A stretch of 64,000 nucleotides of DNA from Actinacidiphila oryziradicis (GCF_005047355.1 NZ_SUMC01000011.1:1-64000); one strand, 5' to 3'. Positions 6,182 to 15,469 are shown, numbered from the stretch's first letter. Notes: a model not told the origin generated them from the sequence alone. Made by a program: numbers and translations.

Positions 6182-7107
6182 TGAGGGATGTCGTCGATGA
6201 CGCCCCGGGCGCCCTGCTTCAGCAGGGAATTGGCGACGGAGGCCCCGAGCGTCTCCGGGTCGGCTGCGTCGCCCCACTCGTGGGCGTCCAGCACGGTCCT
6301 GCCGTCGGGGCTGAAGACCTTGGCGCGCAGCGAGAGCCGGCCGTCGGGTTCGGTGTTCGCGTATCCGGCGATGGGGGAGTTGCAGTGGCCCCGCAGGACA
6401 TGGAGGAGCGTGCGCTCGGCGGTGGTCTGGCGCCAGGCGTCGGCGTCGCCCAGGGGGGTGATCAGGCCGATGGTGGCGGTGTCGTCGTCGCGGCACTGCA
6501 GCCCGAGCACTCCGGCGCCGACCGGCGGGCACATGGCGTCGACGGACAGGATCTGCGTGATCCGCCCGGCGTGGCCGATGCGTTCCAGGCCGGAGACGGC
6601 GAGCAGCAGGGCATCGGCCTCACCGGCGTCGAGCTTGGCCAGGCGGGTGTTGGCGTTGCCCCGGACCGGCACGGTCTGCAGGTGCGGGTGCAGCTGCCCG
6701 AGCTGGGCGATGCGCCGGACGGCGGAGGTGCCGACGCGGGTGCCGTCGGGGAGTTTGCCGAGGGCGAGCCCGCCGGGGTGCACCAGAGCGTCGCGGATGT
6801 CGTCGCGCGCCAGGTAGGCGGCGAAGAGGGTCCCGGCCGGGACGGGGTGGTCGCCGGGGACGTCCTTCATGCAGTGCACGGCGAGGTCGGCGCGGCCGTC
6901 GAGCAGGGCCTGGTCGACCTCCTTGGTGAACGCGCCCTTGCCGCCCAGCGCGGACAGCGGCCCGGCCCATCTGTCGCCGCTGGTCGTGACCGGGACGATC
7001 TCGGTCTCCAGCCCGGCGTGGAACGCGGTGAGTTCACTTCGTACCCGCTCGACCTGGGCGAGGGCCATGGGGGAGGAGCGGGTGACGATTCGCAACGGCG
7101 CTGTCAT
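6178..7107 (-). CDS. hemC: Hydroxymethylbilane synthase (porphobilinogen deaminase)
   Basis: The product is 309 residues from ATG 7107 (an in-frame ATG at 7134 would add nine residues). The enzyme condenses four porphobilinogens into hydroxymethylbilane in cytoplasmic haem/corrin synthesis. Conserved motifs are [10 protein letters not shown] near the start, [24 protein letters not shown] with the catalytic Asp, [21 protein letters not shown], and [11 protein letters not shown] holding the cofactor-binding Cys. It stands alone rather than in a hem cluster, and the loop around the Cys is divergent, so it may be a second hemC paralogue. It is divergent from an ArsR-type gene, with that regulator's operator in the shared 70-bp gap. 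Confidence 0.85.
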   Translation of the reverse strand: MTAPLRIVTRSSPMALAQVERVRSELTAFHAGLETEIVPVTTSGDRWAGPLSALGGKGAFTKEVDQALLDGRADLAVHCMKDVPGDHPVPAGTLFAAYLARDDIRDALVHPGGLALGKLPDGTRVGTSAVRRIAQLGQLHPHLQTVPVRGNANTRLAKLDAGEADALLLAVSGLERIGHAGRITQILSVDAMCPPVGAGVLGLQCRDDDTATIGLITPLGDADAWRQTTAERTLLHVLRGHCNSPIAGYANTEPDGRLSLRAKVFSPDGRTVLDAHEWGDAADPETLGASVANSLLKQGARGVIDDIPH

Positions 7108-7144
7108 GGCGTTCAGGGTAGGGGGTCGGCCCATCCAAACGCTT

Positions 7145-7174
7145 GTAAAGGAATCTTTCTAAAGATAGCTTTAC
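7145..7174. promoter_or_regulatory. Perfect 30-bp operator dyad between hemC and arsR-type gene
   Basis: GTAAAG-GA-ATCTTT, two central bases, then AAAGAT-AG-CTTTAC form a perfect dyad. It ends 3 bp before the ATG of the regulator gene and 38 bp upstream of the hemC start. It occupies the promoter zone of both genes, so autoregulation and control of hemC are likely. Confidence 0.75.
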
Positions 7175-7177
7175 ATC

Positions 7178-7765
7178 ATGTCCAGGATTACCCGGCTCAC
7201 TGACCCGCGCGCCCTGCGCGCCTACGCCCACCCCACCCGCATGGCCCTCGTCGGTCTGCTCCGCCGAGAGGGCCCCTTCACCGCCACCCGGGCCGCCGTA
7301 CTCACCGGAGAGTCGGTCGCCAGCTGCTCGTACCACCTGCGGATGCTCGCGAAGTACGGCCTCGTGGAGGAGGCGGAGGGCGGCCGGGGCAGGGAGAAAC
7401 CGTGGCGGGCAACGGCCCGGTACACCGACTGGCCCGGCTACTCCGACGACCCCGCCGTGGCCGAGGCGGCCAACGCGCTGACGCTGGCCGTCGCCGAGCG
7501 CTGGTTCGAACAGATGACGCACGCCGTGGAGGAGCGCGGGAATCTGCCACAGGAGTGGCAGGAGGCCGAGCAGTACGGCGACGACATGCTCTATCTGACG
7601 GCGGGTGAGCTCAAGGAGCTGGGGGAGAAGGTGACCGAGCTGCTGGAGCCCTACACCGGCCGGTTGGGCGATCCAAGCCGACGCCCCGAGGGAGCGCGTC
7701 TGGTGACCCTCCTCCGGATCGCCTTCGCCGCCCGCGAAGTGCCCGGCGCCGGGCAGAGCGAGTGA
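7178..7765 (+). CDS. ArsR-type winged-helix transcriptional regulator
   Basis: The product is 195 residues. Residues 8-75 form the HTH: DPRALRAYAHPTRMALVGLL, then LTGESVASCSYHLRMLAKYG as recognition helix, then LVEEAEGG as the wing. The C-terminal helical half is typical of HTH_20-type regulators adjacent to MFS exporters. ATG 7178 has no Shine-Dalgarno site and follows the operator by 3 bp, so the transcript may be leaderless or nearly so. The stop overlaps the GTG of the MFS gene (GTGA), indicating an operon. It probably represses itself, the exporter and perhaps hemC. The effector is unknown; no metal-binding Cys motif is obvious. Confidence 0.85.
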   Translation: MSRITRLTDPRALRAYAHPTRMALVGLLRREGPFTATRAAVLTGESVASCSYHLRMLAKYGLVEEAEGGRGREKPWRATARYTDWPGYSDDPAVAEAANALTLAVAERWFEQMTHAVEERGNLPQEWQEAEQYGDDMLYLTAGELKELGEKVTELLEPYTGRLGDPSRRPEGARLVTLLRIAFAAREVPGAGQSE

Positions 7766-9052
7766 GCCTCGCCAGGCGCGTCCCCGAGTTATTGCGCCAG
7801 CGCCCCTTTCGCCGCTACTGGACCGGTCAGTCCGTCTCCCTCTTCGGCGACCAGATATCCCTGATCGCCATCTCGCTCACCGCTGTTCTCGTCCTGCACG
7901 CGGACGCCGCACAGATGGGCTGGCTCACCACGGCCGGACTGCTGCCCGCGCTGCTGCTCTCGCTCGCGGCCGGTGCCTGGGTCGACCGGCGGGGCAGGCG
8001 CCGCCATCATGATCGCGGCCGACCTGGCCCGTGCGCTGCTGATGGGGTGGCTGCCCGTTGCCTACATCCTCGGCGCGCTCAGCCTCGTCCAGCTGTATTT
8101 CATCGCCTTCGCCGTAGGCGCGTTCAGCGTGGTCTTCGACGTCTGCAATGCCACGCTCTTCGTCTCGCTCGTTCCCGCCCGGCATTACGTGCAGGGCAGC
8201 TCACTGATGAACGGCAGCCGGGCGATGTCCTTCGTCGCGGGCCCCAGTATCGGCGGCCTGCTTGTCGAGGTTTTGGCCGCGCCTTTCGCGCTCGCCGTCG
8301 ATGCCGTGAGCTACCTCGTATCGGCCGGCTGCCTCGCCCGGATATCACCGGCCGAACCGCCGCTCGCCCACCCGACGAAGGGCCATTTCACCGCCGGACT
8401 GCGCTGGATCGCCCGCAACCCGGTGATGCGTTTCGCCCTCGCAGCCGTAGCGACGCTCAACTTCTTCAACTTCATCTTCCACGCGCTCCTTGTGCTCTAC
8501 GCGACCACCGCGCTCGGCCTGAGCGCCGGGACCCTGGGCGTGGTCCTTGGAGCTGGTGCCGTGGGCGGACTGATCGGTTCGGTCCTCACCGGCCGTATCG
8601 TCCGCCGGATAGGCATCGGCCCCGCCGTCGTCCTCGGCTGCGTCGCCTTCCCGGTGCCGCTCCTGCTGGTCCCGCTCGCGAGCGGCCCGACCCCGCTGGT
8701 ACTCGGGCTGCTCTTCCTCTCCGAGTTCGGCAACGGCATCGGCGTGGTAATCCTCGACATCACCATCGGCGCGGTCCAAGCCGCCCTCATCCCCGACGAG
8801 CTGCGGTCCCGCGTCACCGGCGCCTGGCGCACCCTCAACTACGGCATCCGCCCCATCGGCGCCCTCACCGGCGGCTACCTGGGCACCGCGCTCGGCCTGC
8901 GCCCCGCCCTCTGGATCGCGACCACCGGGGCACTCCTCGGCGTCCTGTGGCTGATCCCGTCCCCCGTGCCCCGGATGCGGGAGCTCCCCGGCCGGGACGA
9001 TGAGGCTCCGGCCGGGGAGGCGTCCGCGATCGTTCAGTCCAGCCCGAGCTGA
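7762..9052 (+). pseudogene. MFS exporter (EntS/MFS_3-like), frameshifted
   Basis: GTG 7762 overlaps the stop of the regulator. The N-terminus is typical (RPFRRYWTGQSVSLFGDQIS, then GAWVDRRGRRR). At about 8000-8012 the protein sequence jumps to the +1-related frame, which continues IMIAADLARALLMGWLPVAY through ten further membrane helices to a stop at 9050-9052. Both halves together give a normal-length (about 430 residue) MFS_3 transporter of the kind that exports siderophores or drugs. A one-base indel explains the break; it may be a real mutation or a sequencing error. The 3' end overlaps the convergent APC gene by 19 bp. Confidence 0.8.
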
Positions 9053-10452
9053 TCCTCCGGTACGGAGATCACCCATCGCGTGTCCTGGTGCGGCCGCAGG
9101 TAGAAGAGCCAGTACAGCCCGGCCAGTGCCACGATGCCGCCCGTGACGACCAGGTCCCGCACCGTCTGCTGCGTCAGGACGTAAGCGAGTACGGCGATGA
9201 GCACCACCGGGACCGCAGGCCAGAGCGGCATCCGCCATGCCGCGCGCTTCCCGTGGTGCCCCCGGCGCGCCGCCAGTGCCGCCACCGCGACGACGATGTA
9301 CATGGCGGCGACCGCGACACCGGTCACCCCGCTCAGCGTCTCCACCGGCACGAAGCACAGCACCGCGCCCGGCACCCCGACCGCCAGGGTGGCGATCCAG
9401 GGTGAGCCGAAACGCCTGCCCAGCGTGCCGAAGGCCCGGTTGACCGGCGTCGGCCAGGCGCGGTCGCGGGCGGAGGCGTACAGGATCCGGGAGTTCTGGA
9501 TCACCATGACGATCCCCGCGTTGATGATGGCCAGCGCGATGCAGAGGCTGATGAAGGTGCCGACCGCCGAATTGCTCCAGCCCTGCACCAGGGCGGAGAG
9601 GTTGCCCTCCGCCAGCGTCCGCATGTCGGGCGCGCCGAGTGTGATGGCGATCGTCGGCACGATGACGACCAGCGCGCCGATCCCGAGCGTCCACAGCACC
9701 GTACGGGACACATTCCGGCGTGGGTTCTCCATCTCCTCCGACAGGTACACCGCCGTGCTGAAGCCCTGGAGCACGAAGAGCGCGATGGCCAGGCCCGCGA
9801 TGATCGTGCCGGTGGTCACCACCGAGGTCGTGCCGTGCCCGGCCGCCGTCACCGGGTGGATCAGCGTCGAGACCGGGCGTGAGGAGTGCGAGAAGCCGAG
9901 GAAGGCGACCATACCGGCCGCAATGACCTCAAGGCAGAGGAAGATGCCCGTGATCCAGGCGTTGGCGCGCAGGTCGAGCAGGCCCATGACGGTCGCCAGC
10001 AGCATCACTCCCGCCCCTGCGGCCTGGCCGTTCAGGTGCACGATCGGTTGGAGGTATTCGCCGGTTCCGAGGGCGATGATGGGCGGCACGATCATCACGA
10101 CGATCAGCGACAGTACGAAGACCACCCATCCCGCCAGCCGCCCGACCAGCGTGCCCACCATCGCGTACTCGCCGCCCGCGCTCGGTATGAGCGTGCCCAG
10201 CTCCGAGTAGCAGAAGGCCACGCCGATACAGAGGAGCGCCGCGATCACGATCGTCAGCGCCGTCCCCGTACCCAGATCCGCGAAGAGCGGCGGCACGATC
10301 ACGAACAGCGACGACGCAGGCGTCAGGCAGGACAAGGTCAGCAGCGTGCCGCCGACGACCCCGATGGACCGCGTCAGGGCCTTGGGCGCCCCGATCGGCG
10401 GCGCGAGCGGGGCGGGCGGCGGCGTGGCGGCCTCGCGCAGTATGTCGGTCAT
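9034..10452 (-). CDS. APC-family amino acid permease
   Basis: The product is 472 residues with about 12 hydrophobic helices. The first carries the unwound substrate motif (SIGVVGGTLLTLSCLTPASS), followed by GTLIPSAGGEYAMVG, the conserved second-helix region of amino acid/polyamine/organocation transporters. It lies in the cytoplasmic membrane and is expected to import an amino acid or amine by cation symport. The substrate cannot be read from sequence. It stands alone, convergent with the frameshifted MFS gene. The 177-bp gap beyond its start holds no gene. Confidence 0.85.
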   Translation of the reverse strand: MTDILREAATPPPAPLAPPIGAPKALTRSIGVVGGTLLTLSCLTPASSLFVIVPPLFADLGTGTALTIVIAALLCIGVAFCYSELGTLIPSAGGEYAMVGTLVGRLAGWVVFVLSLIVVMIVPPIIALGTGEYLQPIVHLNGQAAGAGVMLLATVMGLLDLRANAWITGIFLCLEVIAAGMVAFLGFSHSSRPVSTLIHPVTAAGHGTTSVVTTGTIIAGLAIALFVLQGFSTAVYLSEEMENPRRNVSRTVLWTLGIGALVVIVPTIAITLGAPDMRTLAEGNLSALVQGWSNSAVGTFISLCIALAIINAGIVMVIQNSRILYASARDRAWPTPVNRAFGTLGRRFGSPWIATLAVGVPGAVLCFVPVETLSGVTGVAVAAMYIVVAVAALAARRGHHGKRAAWRMPLWPAVPVVLIAVLAYVLTQQTVRDLVVTGGIVALAGLYWLFYLRPHQDTRWVISVPEDQLGLD

Positions 10453-10629
10453 ACGGGTCCGATCGGCTCGGGCTGAAGGGGGCTACCGTCTCCGGTTCCC
10501 GGCATCAAACCCCGGTACCAAGAACGCGTCAATAGCCCGCCGACGACGGAATCCGTAGCGAATTCGGTGATACGAACACGCAAACGCCGACCAAACCCCA
10601 TCCGGAAACGGATCCGCGCACATGCGCGA

Positions 10630-11088
10630 TCAGAACAACCACACCCCGTCCCGCATCAAATCCCGGTCCTGCATCTCCACCACCGTCCCCCAGGCCTGCA
10701 CCCACCACGGCCGTACCGCGTAGTACACATACGCCGGGCCGCTCTTCCGTGGATCCCAATCGCCCTTCGCCGCGAACGCATCGCCCACCCCGGCCGGCAG
10801 CTCGTCCGCCGTCATCATCCGTGCCGTCCCGCCCACCAGCACCACGTCTCGTGTGTCCCCAAAGCTCAGCCGCACCCGCCCCGAGGCCGCCAGATTGCGT
10901 CCCGTCGGATTCGATTCCCGGGTCGACAGCCACACCTCCTCGCCGTCCCACCAGAAGGCCAGTGGCACGAGGCACGGCTCACCATCGGCATCCGCCGTGG
11001 CGACCCATACGTCCTTGTCATGCTCCAACCGGTCCAGCGCCTCACGGTGACGCTGCTCAAGGGGGCGCGGCCCTGCGTTTGTTCCCAT
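10630..11088 (-). CDS. Pyridoxamine-5'-phosphate-oxidase-fold (PPOX) protein
   Basis: The product is 152 residues from ATG 11088. It is a split-barrel flavin-binding fold: DKDVWVATADADGEPCLVPL, then FWWDGEEVWLSTRES, RVRLSFGDTRDVVLVGGTAR and a Trp-rich end YVYYAVRPWWVQAWG. The family includes FMN- and F420-dependent oxidoreductases and haem-utilisation proteins. Size and sequence fit the actinobacterial F420-type group, but the cofactor is not certain. It lies just downstream of the glycerol-type operon on the same strand, 80 bp after it, and may be part of its transcript. Confidence 0.75.
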   Translation of the reverse strand: MGTNAGPRPLEQRHREALDRLEHDKDVWVATADADGEPCLVPLAFWWDGEEVWLSTRESNPTGRNLAASGRVRLSFGDTRDVVLVGGTARMMTADELPAGVGDAFAAKGDWDPRKSGPAYVYYAVRPWWVQAWGTVVEMQDRDLMRDGVWLF

Positions 11089-11168
11089 GCGCCGAGACGC
11101 TATCGGCGCCATGCGGTGCCGCACCTGAGCCAAAGGCCCTAGGACCCGTGCCTTACGCCATCCTCCGG

Positions 11169-12410
11169 TCACAGGCCGAGGTGTACGGGGCCGCCCTTCG
11201 GGTCGACGTCGCCCAGCACGCTCCACGGGATCCGGAAGACGCGCCCCGGGGAGGCGGGCCAGGGGACCAGGCGGCGGGTGAGGACGCGGGAGTCCTGGCG
11301 GACCACCACATGCGGGACGCGGACCAGGCGGTCCGTCCACAGCAGCAGGCGCTCGCGCGGCGGCGCCGGGTCGCCGGGCCTGAACAGGCCGGGGGCCACC
11401 CAGCGGAACGGGGCGTCGGCGGTGATCGGGACGGCGGTCGGTGCCGGGGTGTGGCCACGCAGCCACAGGCGGACGTGCTCCGCGGCATGCCGTCCGTCAA
11501 GCGCCGCGATGTCGGCCGTGTCGGCCGCGTGCAGCACATTTCCGGCGGCGAACACGCCCGGGCGGCTGGTGCGCAGCGCCGTGTCGACCAGTGGGCCCTT
11601 GGTGCCGGGATCGAGGTCGAGTCCGGCGCTGCGGGCGAGCTCGTGGTCGGGGATCCAGTCGCCGGTGAGGACGAGCGTGTCGCATTCGACGGTGCGGCGC
11701 TGCCCCGTGGCACGGTTCTCGATCTCCACCGCCGTCAGTGCGCCGTGGCCGATGACCTTGGTGACCCGGGTGCGGGTGGCGACCTGCACCTTGAGGAGGG
11801 TGCGTCCCGGCAGGTTGAAGGCGGCGTAGGACTCGGGCGCGGGGTGCTCCGTGGTCATCAGCACTGTCCGGCAGCCTGCCTTGCGCAGGGTGAGGACGGC
11901 GGACCAGCTTACCGGCTCCGCCCCGACGACCACGGCTCGCCGCCCGACCTGCTGGTGGTGGAGGTGCACCAGGTTCTGCAGGTGTCCGGTGGTGTACACC
12001 CCGGTGGGGCGGTCCCCGGGGATGAGCCGGGCGCTGCGGGGGCGTTCCCGGGCGCCGGTGGCCAGGACGACAGCCCGGGCGTCGACGCGGACCCGGCCCT
12101 GGGGCGTGGTGACGTCGAGGGAGTGCTCCCCGGCCCAGCCGGTGACGGTGGCCTCGGTGCGGATCTCCGCCCCGGCGCGGGTGGCCCGGTCCACGAGGGC
12201 GCGGGCGTAGGCGGGGCCGCTGACGAATCGCCTGAGGTCGCGGATTCCGTAGCCGGGGTGGTCGCTGTGGCGGGGGATGCCGCCGGCGGACCGTTCCCGT
12301 TCCAGGACCAGGACGCGTCCGTCCAGGTGCGGGGCCAGGCGGGCAGCGGCGGTGAGTCCGGCGGGCCCGGCGCCGATGATCACGACATCGGTGGTGAGGC
12401 GAGAGGTCAT
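11169..12410 (-). CDS. FAD-dependent oxidoreductase of the glycerol-type operon
   Basis: The product is 413 residues. FAD is bound by TDVVIIGAGPAGLTAAARLA (residues 6-25) with a later ATGARERPRSARLIPGDRPT segment, and a second nucleotide site is at GRRAVVVGAEPVSWSAVL. The fold and position match the FAD/NAD-dependent partner found beside GlpA-type dehydrogenases (HcnB-like). Such pairs oxidise glycerol-3-phosphate and pass electrons on. Its ATG overlaps the TGA of the upstream dehydrogenase gene. It is the last gene of the operon. Confidence 0.75.
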   Translation of the reverse strand: MTSRLTTDVVIIGAGPAGLTAAARLAPHLDGRVLVLERERSAGGIPRHSDHPGYGIRDLRRFVSGPAYARALVDRATRAGAEIRTEATVTGWAGEHSLDVTTPQGRVRVDARAVVLATGARERPRSARLIPGDRPTGVYTTGHLQNLVHLHHQQVGRRAVVVGAEPVSWSAVLTLRKAGCRTVLMTTEHPAPESYAAFNLPGRTLLKVQVATRTRVTKVIGHGALTAVEIENRATGQRRTVECDTLVLTGDWIPDHELARSAGLDLDPGTKGPLVDTALRTSRPGVFAAGNVLHAADTADIAALDGRHAAEHVRLWLRGHTPAPTAVPITADAPFRWVAPGLFRPGDPAPPRERLLLWTDRLVRVPHVVVRQDSRVLTRRLVPWPASPGRVFRIPWSVLGDVDPKGGPVHLGL

Positions 12411-13810
12411 GCGTTCCCCTCCCGGGAGGCCGAAGCCGCCGCCAGCAGGGCGCCGGTCTCCGCTTCGCAGTAGAAGCCCTGGCAGCGCCCGTTCGTCACC
12501 CGGGTGCGGCGGGCGAGCCCGTTGAGGGATGCGGGCGGCAGCGGGGAGCGGAGGGCGTCGCGGATCTCACCCTCCGTCACTCGCTCGCAGAAGCAGATGA
12601 CGCGCCCGTAGGCGCTGTCCCGCGCGATGAGTTCGGCGTCCTGGTAGGGGCGGACGAACGCTTCGCCGAGGTTGGGCATGCGCGGCGGTTCCGGCAGGTC
12701 CGCGCGTGGCTCCAGCGCCAGTCCGGACCCGGCCAGCACCGAGCGGACGTACTCGGCGATGGCCAGCGAGGCGGTGAGGCCGGTGGAGCGGATGCCGCCG
12801 ACCAGGAGGTACCGCCGGTCGGGGTCCGGTTCGATGAGGTAGTCGTCGTGGTCGATGGCGGCGCGCAGCCCCGCGTAGCTCGCGGTGATCTCCTCCTCCA
12901 GCAGGCGGGGCATCAGCCGCGCGCCCTTGGCGAGCAGGAAGTCCAGGCCGGATTCGGAGGTGCCGGTGTCGGTGCGGTCGGTGAGGTCCTCGGCGGTGGG
13001 GCCGAGCATGACGTTGCCGTAGATGGTGGGGCAGATCAGCACGCCCTTGCCCAGCGAGCTGGGTACGGGCAGCACGATGCGGTCGGCGAGGGGACGGGCG
13101 AACTTGTCGTAGACGAGGAGTTCGCCCCGGCGCGGGGTCACGGTGAACCGACGGTGGCCGAAGAGAGCGTCCAGTACGTCCGCGCCGAGCCCGGCGGCGT
13201 TGACCACCCACCGGGCGGTGACGGGGCCGCGCGAGGTGTGCAGCGTGGTCGTGCCGTCACTGCTCTCGACGCTGTTCACCCGGTGGCCGAGGAGCAGCCG
13301 GGCGCCCCGGGCGAGGGCATCGGTGGCCAGCGCGAGCGCGGTGGTCCAGGAGCAGATGACCGACTCGTCGGGGACGGTGAGGCCGCCGAGTGCTCCCGGG
13401 CCCAACGCCGGGACCTGGCGGTAGACCTCCTCGGCGGTGACGGGCTCGCAGTGCCGGTAGCCATTGGCCTCGGCCTTGTCCCGTAGCCCGGGGAGGGCGT
13501 CCAGCTCCTCCAGGGTCCAGGCGACCAGCAGGGCTCCGGTGCGTTCCACGGGGATGCCGGTGGCCTTGGCGTACTCGGAGAGCAGTTCGTAGCCGCGTCG
13601 GACCAGGCGGGATTCGACAGTGCCCGGCTTGGCGTCGAAACCGGTGTGCAAGATGGCGGTGTTGGCCTTGCTCGTGCCGTCGCCCACATCGTCGCGGGCG
13701 TCGAGGAGGGCCACCGAGACCGCGTGTCCCGACAGGTCCCGGGCGATCGCCGAGCCGACGACGCCCGCACCGATCACGGCGACGTCGTAGACCTCCGGAT
13801 CGCCGGTCAT
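12407..13810 (-). CDS. GlpA-type FAD-dependent glycerol-3-phosphate dehydrogenase
   Basis: The product is 467 residues from ATG 13810. A DAO-type FAD domain starts at YDVAVIGAGVVGSAIARDLS, with SKANTAILHTGFDAKPGT typical of GlpA/LhgO enzymes. The C-terminus has a BFD-like [2Fe-2S] domain with cysteines in VICFCERVTEGEIRDAL and GRCQGFYCEAETG. It likely oxidises glycerol-3-phosphate (or a related 2-hydroxyacid) and transfers electrons to its FAD partner. It overlaps the kinase gene upstream and the partner gene downstream by 4 bp each, so the three are translationally coupled. The substrate is inferred from the adjacent kinase. Confidence 0.78.
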   Translation of the reverse strand: MTGDPEVYDVAVIGAGVVGSAIARDLSGHAVSVALLDARDDVGDGTSKANTAILHTGFDAKPGTVESRLVRRGYELLSEYAKATGIPVERTGALLVAWTLEELDALPGLRDKAEANGYRHCEPVTAEEVYRQVPALGPGALGGLTVPDESVICSWTTALALATDALARGARLLLGHRVNSVESSDGTTTLHTSRGPVTARWVVNAAGLGADVLDALFGHRRFTVTPRRGELLVYDKFARPLADRIVLPVPSSLGKGVLICPTIYGNVMLGPTAEDLTDRTDTGTSESGLDFLLAKGARLMPRLLEEEITASYAGLRAAIDHDDYLIEPDPDRRYLLVGGIRSTGLTASLAIAEYVRSVLAGSGLALEPRADLPEPPRMPNLGEAFVRPYQDAELIARDSAYGRVICFCERVTEGEIRDALRSPLPPASLNGLARRTRVTNGRCQGFYCEAETGALLAAASASREGNA

Positions 13811-15255
13811 GGGGCGTCCTCCTGCGGGTCCCGCGCAATGGTCGCTTCCACTGCGGCCCGCCACCGGGCGCGGTGGTCCTCCGCCCGGTCCTTCGACCAG
13901 CGCGGCTCAAAGGCGGTGCCGGGTGTCCAGGCCGGTACGGCCGCTTCGAGGGTGAGCCCGGGTTCCGCCGCCAGCCGGGCCAGGGCGGCGGCGCCCAGCG
14001 CGGTGGCGTGCGTCGAAGGATAGACGTCGACCGGCAGTTGGGCGAGATCGGCCTGGGCCTGCATCAGCGCCCGGCTGCGGGTGAGGCCCCCGTCGACGCG
14101 CAGCCTGGTCAGCGGAGCGCCGAGGTCGGCCTCGACCAGGGTGGCGAGTTCGGCGACCTGGGCGGCGATGCCCTGCAGCACGGCCAGCACCAGGTGCTCA
14201 CGCCGGGTGGAAAGCGTCATCCCGGTGAAGGCGGCGGTGGCGTCGGGCCGCCACCAGGGCGCGGCCAGCCCGGCGAGGGAGGGAACGCAGAGCACTCCCT
14301 GTGCGTCGCTCGCGGCCGCCTCGTCGAGGTCGGCGGCAGAATCGACAAAGCCCAGGTCCTGGAGCCAGCGCACCGCCGAGGCAGCGGTGTACACCTGGCC
14401 GTCCACGCAGTACGGCGTCTGCCCGCGCGCCCGCCAGGCGACGGACGAGGTCAGGCCGGAGGCCGGCCGCAGTGCCTTCTCACCGGTGTTGGCGAGCAGG
14501 AACGCCCCCGTACCGAAGGTGCACTTGGCGGTGCCCGGGGTGAGGCAGCCCTCCGCGAGCAGGGCCGCCTGCTGGTCCACCACCAGGCCCGCCACCGGTA
14601 TCTCCTCGCCGAAGGCCGTCGTCGTGCCGACGATCTCGTCGCAGGCGGCGATCCGGGGCAGCCCGTCGGGGTCCAGCCGGAAGAGCGCGGCCAGTTCCGG
14701 GTCCCACTGGACGGTATCGATGTCGAGCAGCAGCGAACGGCTGGCGGTCGAGGCGTCGGTGACGAACGCCCCGCCTCCGGTGAGCTGATGGACCAGCCAG
14801 GTGTCGGTGGTGGTCACCACCCCTCGCCGGGTGACGTTCTCCCGCAGCCACATCATCTTGGGCGCGGAAAAGTAGGAGTCGAGGACCAGCCCGGTGCGCT
14901 GCCTCACCCAGTCCCGCGCGTCGGCGCGCTCGGCGCAGAGTGCCTCCGCCCTTCGGTCCTGCCAGACGATGGCCGGGGACAGCGGACGGCCGTTGCGGCG
15001 GTCCCAGGCGAGGACGGTCTCGCCCTGGTTGGCGAGGGCGACAGCCTGTACGGGGCGGCCGCCTGCCAGCTCGACGGCTCGCCGCCCGGCCTTCAGGACA
15101 GAGGCGAGCAGCTGCTGCGGGTCCTGTTCGACCCCGCCGCCGGGCAGGTAGACGGGGGTGACCGGCACCTCGGCGACGGCGACCACACCGTCCGCCGGGT
15201 CGACGACGAGGGCTTTCGTCCCCGAGGTGCCCTGGTCGATGGCGAGCACGGTCAC
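13807..15255 (-). CDS. FGGY-family carbohydrate kinase, glycerol-kinase-like
   Basis: The product is 482 residues from GTG 15255. The phosphate-1 motif is VLAIDQGTSGTKALVVDPAD. Other family features are PAIVWQDRRAEALC, CTFGTGAFLLANTG (adenosine/phosphate 2) and RLRVDGGLTRSRALMQAQAD near the end. FGGY kinases phosphorylate polyols and sugars using ATP. Neighbouring GlpA-type genes point to glycerol, although the motif differs from classical GlpK and no glpF uptake gene is present. Its start overlaps the stop of a short leader ORF. Confidence 0.75.
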   Translation of the reverse strand: MTVLAIDQGTSGTKALVVDPADGVVAVAEVPVTPVYLPGGGVEQDPQQLLASVLKAGRRAVELAGGRPVQAVALANQGETVLAWDRRNGRPLSPAIVWQDRRAEALCAERADARDWVRQRTGLVLDSYFSAPKMMWLRENVTRRGVVTTTDTWLVHQLTGGGAFVTDASTASRSLLLDIDTVQWDPELAALFRLDPDGLPRIAACDEIVGTTTAFGEEIPVAGLVVDQQAALLAEGCLTPGTAKCTFGTGAFLLANTGEKALRPASGLTSSVAWRARGQTPYCVDGQVYTAASAVRWLQDLGFVDSAADLDEAAASDAQGVLCVPSLAGLAAPWWRPDATAAFTGMTLSTRREHLVLAVLQGIAAQVAELATLVEADLGAPLTRLRVDGGLTRSRALMQAQADLAQLPVDVYPSTHATALGAAALARLAAEPGLTLEAAVPAWTPGTAFEPRWSKDRAEDHRARWRAAVEATIARDPQEDAP

Positions 15256-15365
15256 AGTGCGCGGTCCTCCAGTCGCAGCAGCGTGGCGAGGCCAGGCTTT
15301 GAGGTCGTCGCGGCGGAGGAGGGGGAGGCCGCCGTTTCCTTTGCCGGTCTGGGGGGCTGGGTCAT
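15252..15365 (-). CDS. 37-codon leader ORF coupled to the kinase gene
   Basis: ATG 15365 has a strong AAGGAG site seven bases upstream, better than that of the kinase. It encodes a Pro/Ala/Thr-rich start and a helical end KPGLATLLRLEDRAL, and its TGA overlaps the kinase GTG (GTGA). It could be a translational-coupling leader or a real microprotein. No similarity is recognised, and no regulator motif (for example a stretch of one codon) is present. Confidence 0.5.
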   Translation of the reverse strand: MTQPPRPAKETAASPSSAATTSKPGLATLLRLEDRAL

Positions 15366-15410
15366 CGATCGACTCCTTATGATCTCCGGGCCGGAGAAAA
15401 AGAGCGTGAA

Positions 15411-15437
15411 GCCCCCTCAGGTGCACGTCAAGGGGGC
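15411..15437 (-). terminator. Terminator of the XRE/DUF397 operon
   Basis: The stem GCCCCCT / AGGGGGC is followed, on the minus strand, by TTCACGCTCTTTTT. It lies 33 bp after the DUF397 stop and before the leader ORF. Confidence 0.7.
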
Positions 15438-15469
15438 CTTGCCCTCCAGGCTGTGCTCGCGCTATGCGG

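Noticed and set aside
6181..7203. 340-codon open frame antisense to hemC
   Set aside because: It is the mirror of an evident gene; Gly/Val/Asp-rich, without motifs.
7999..8014. Programmed ribosomal frameshifting in the MFS gene
   Set aside because: No slippery heptamer followed by a strong hairpin, and MFS exporters are not known to use it. Mutation or sequencing error is simpler.
8021..9003. Continuation of the MFS start frame to 9003
   Set aside because: After about 8010 this frame is Arg/Pro-rich nonsense. The transporter continues in the other frame, so a frameshift was called instead.
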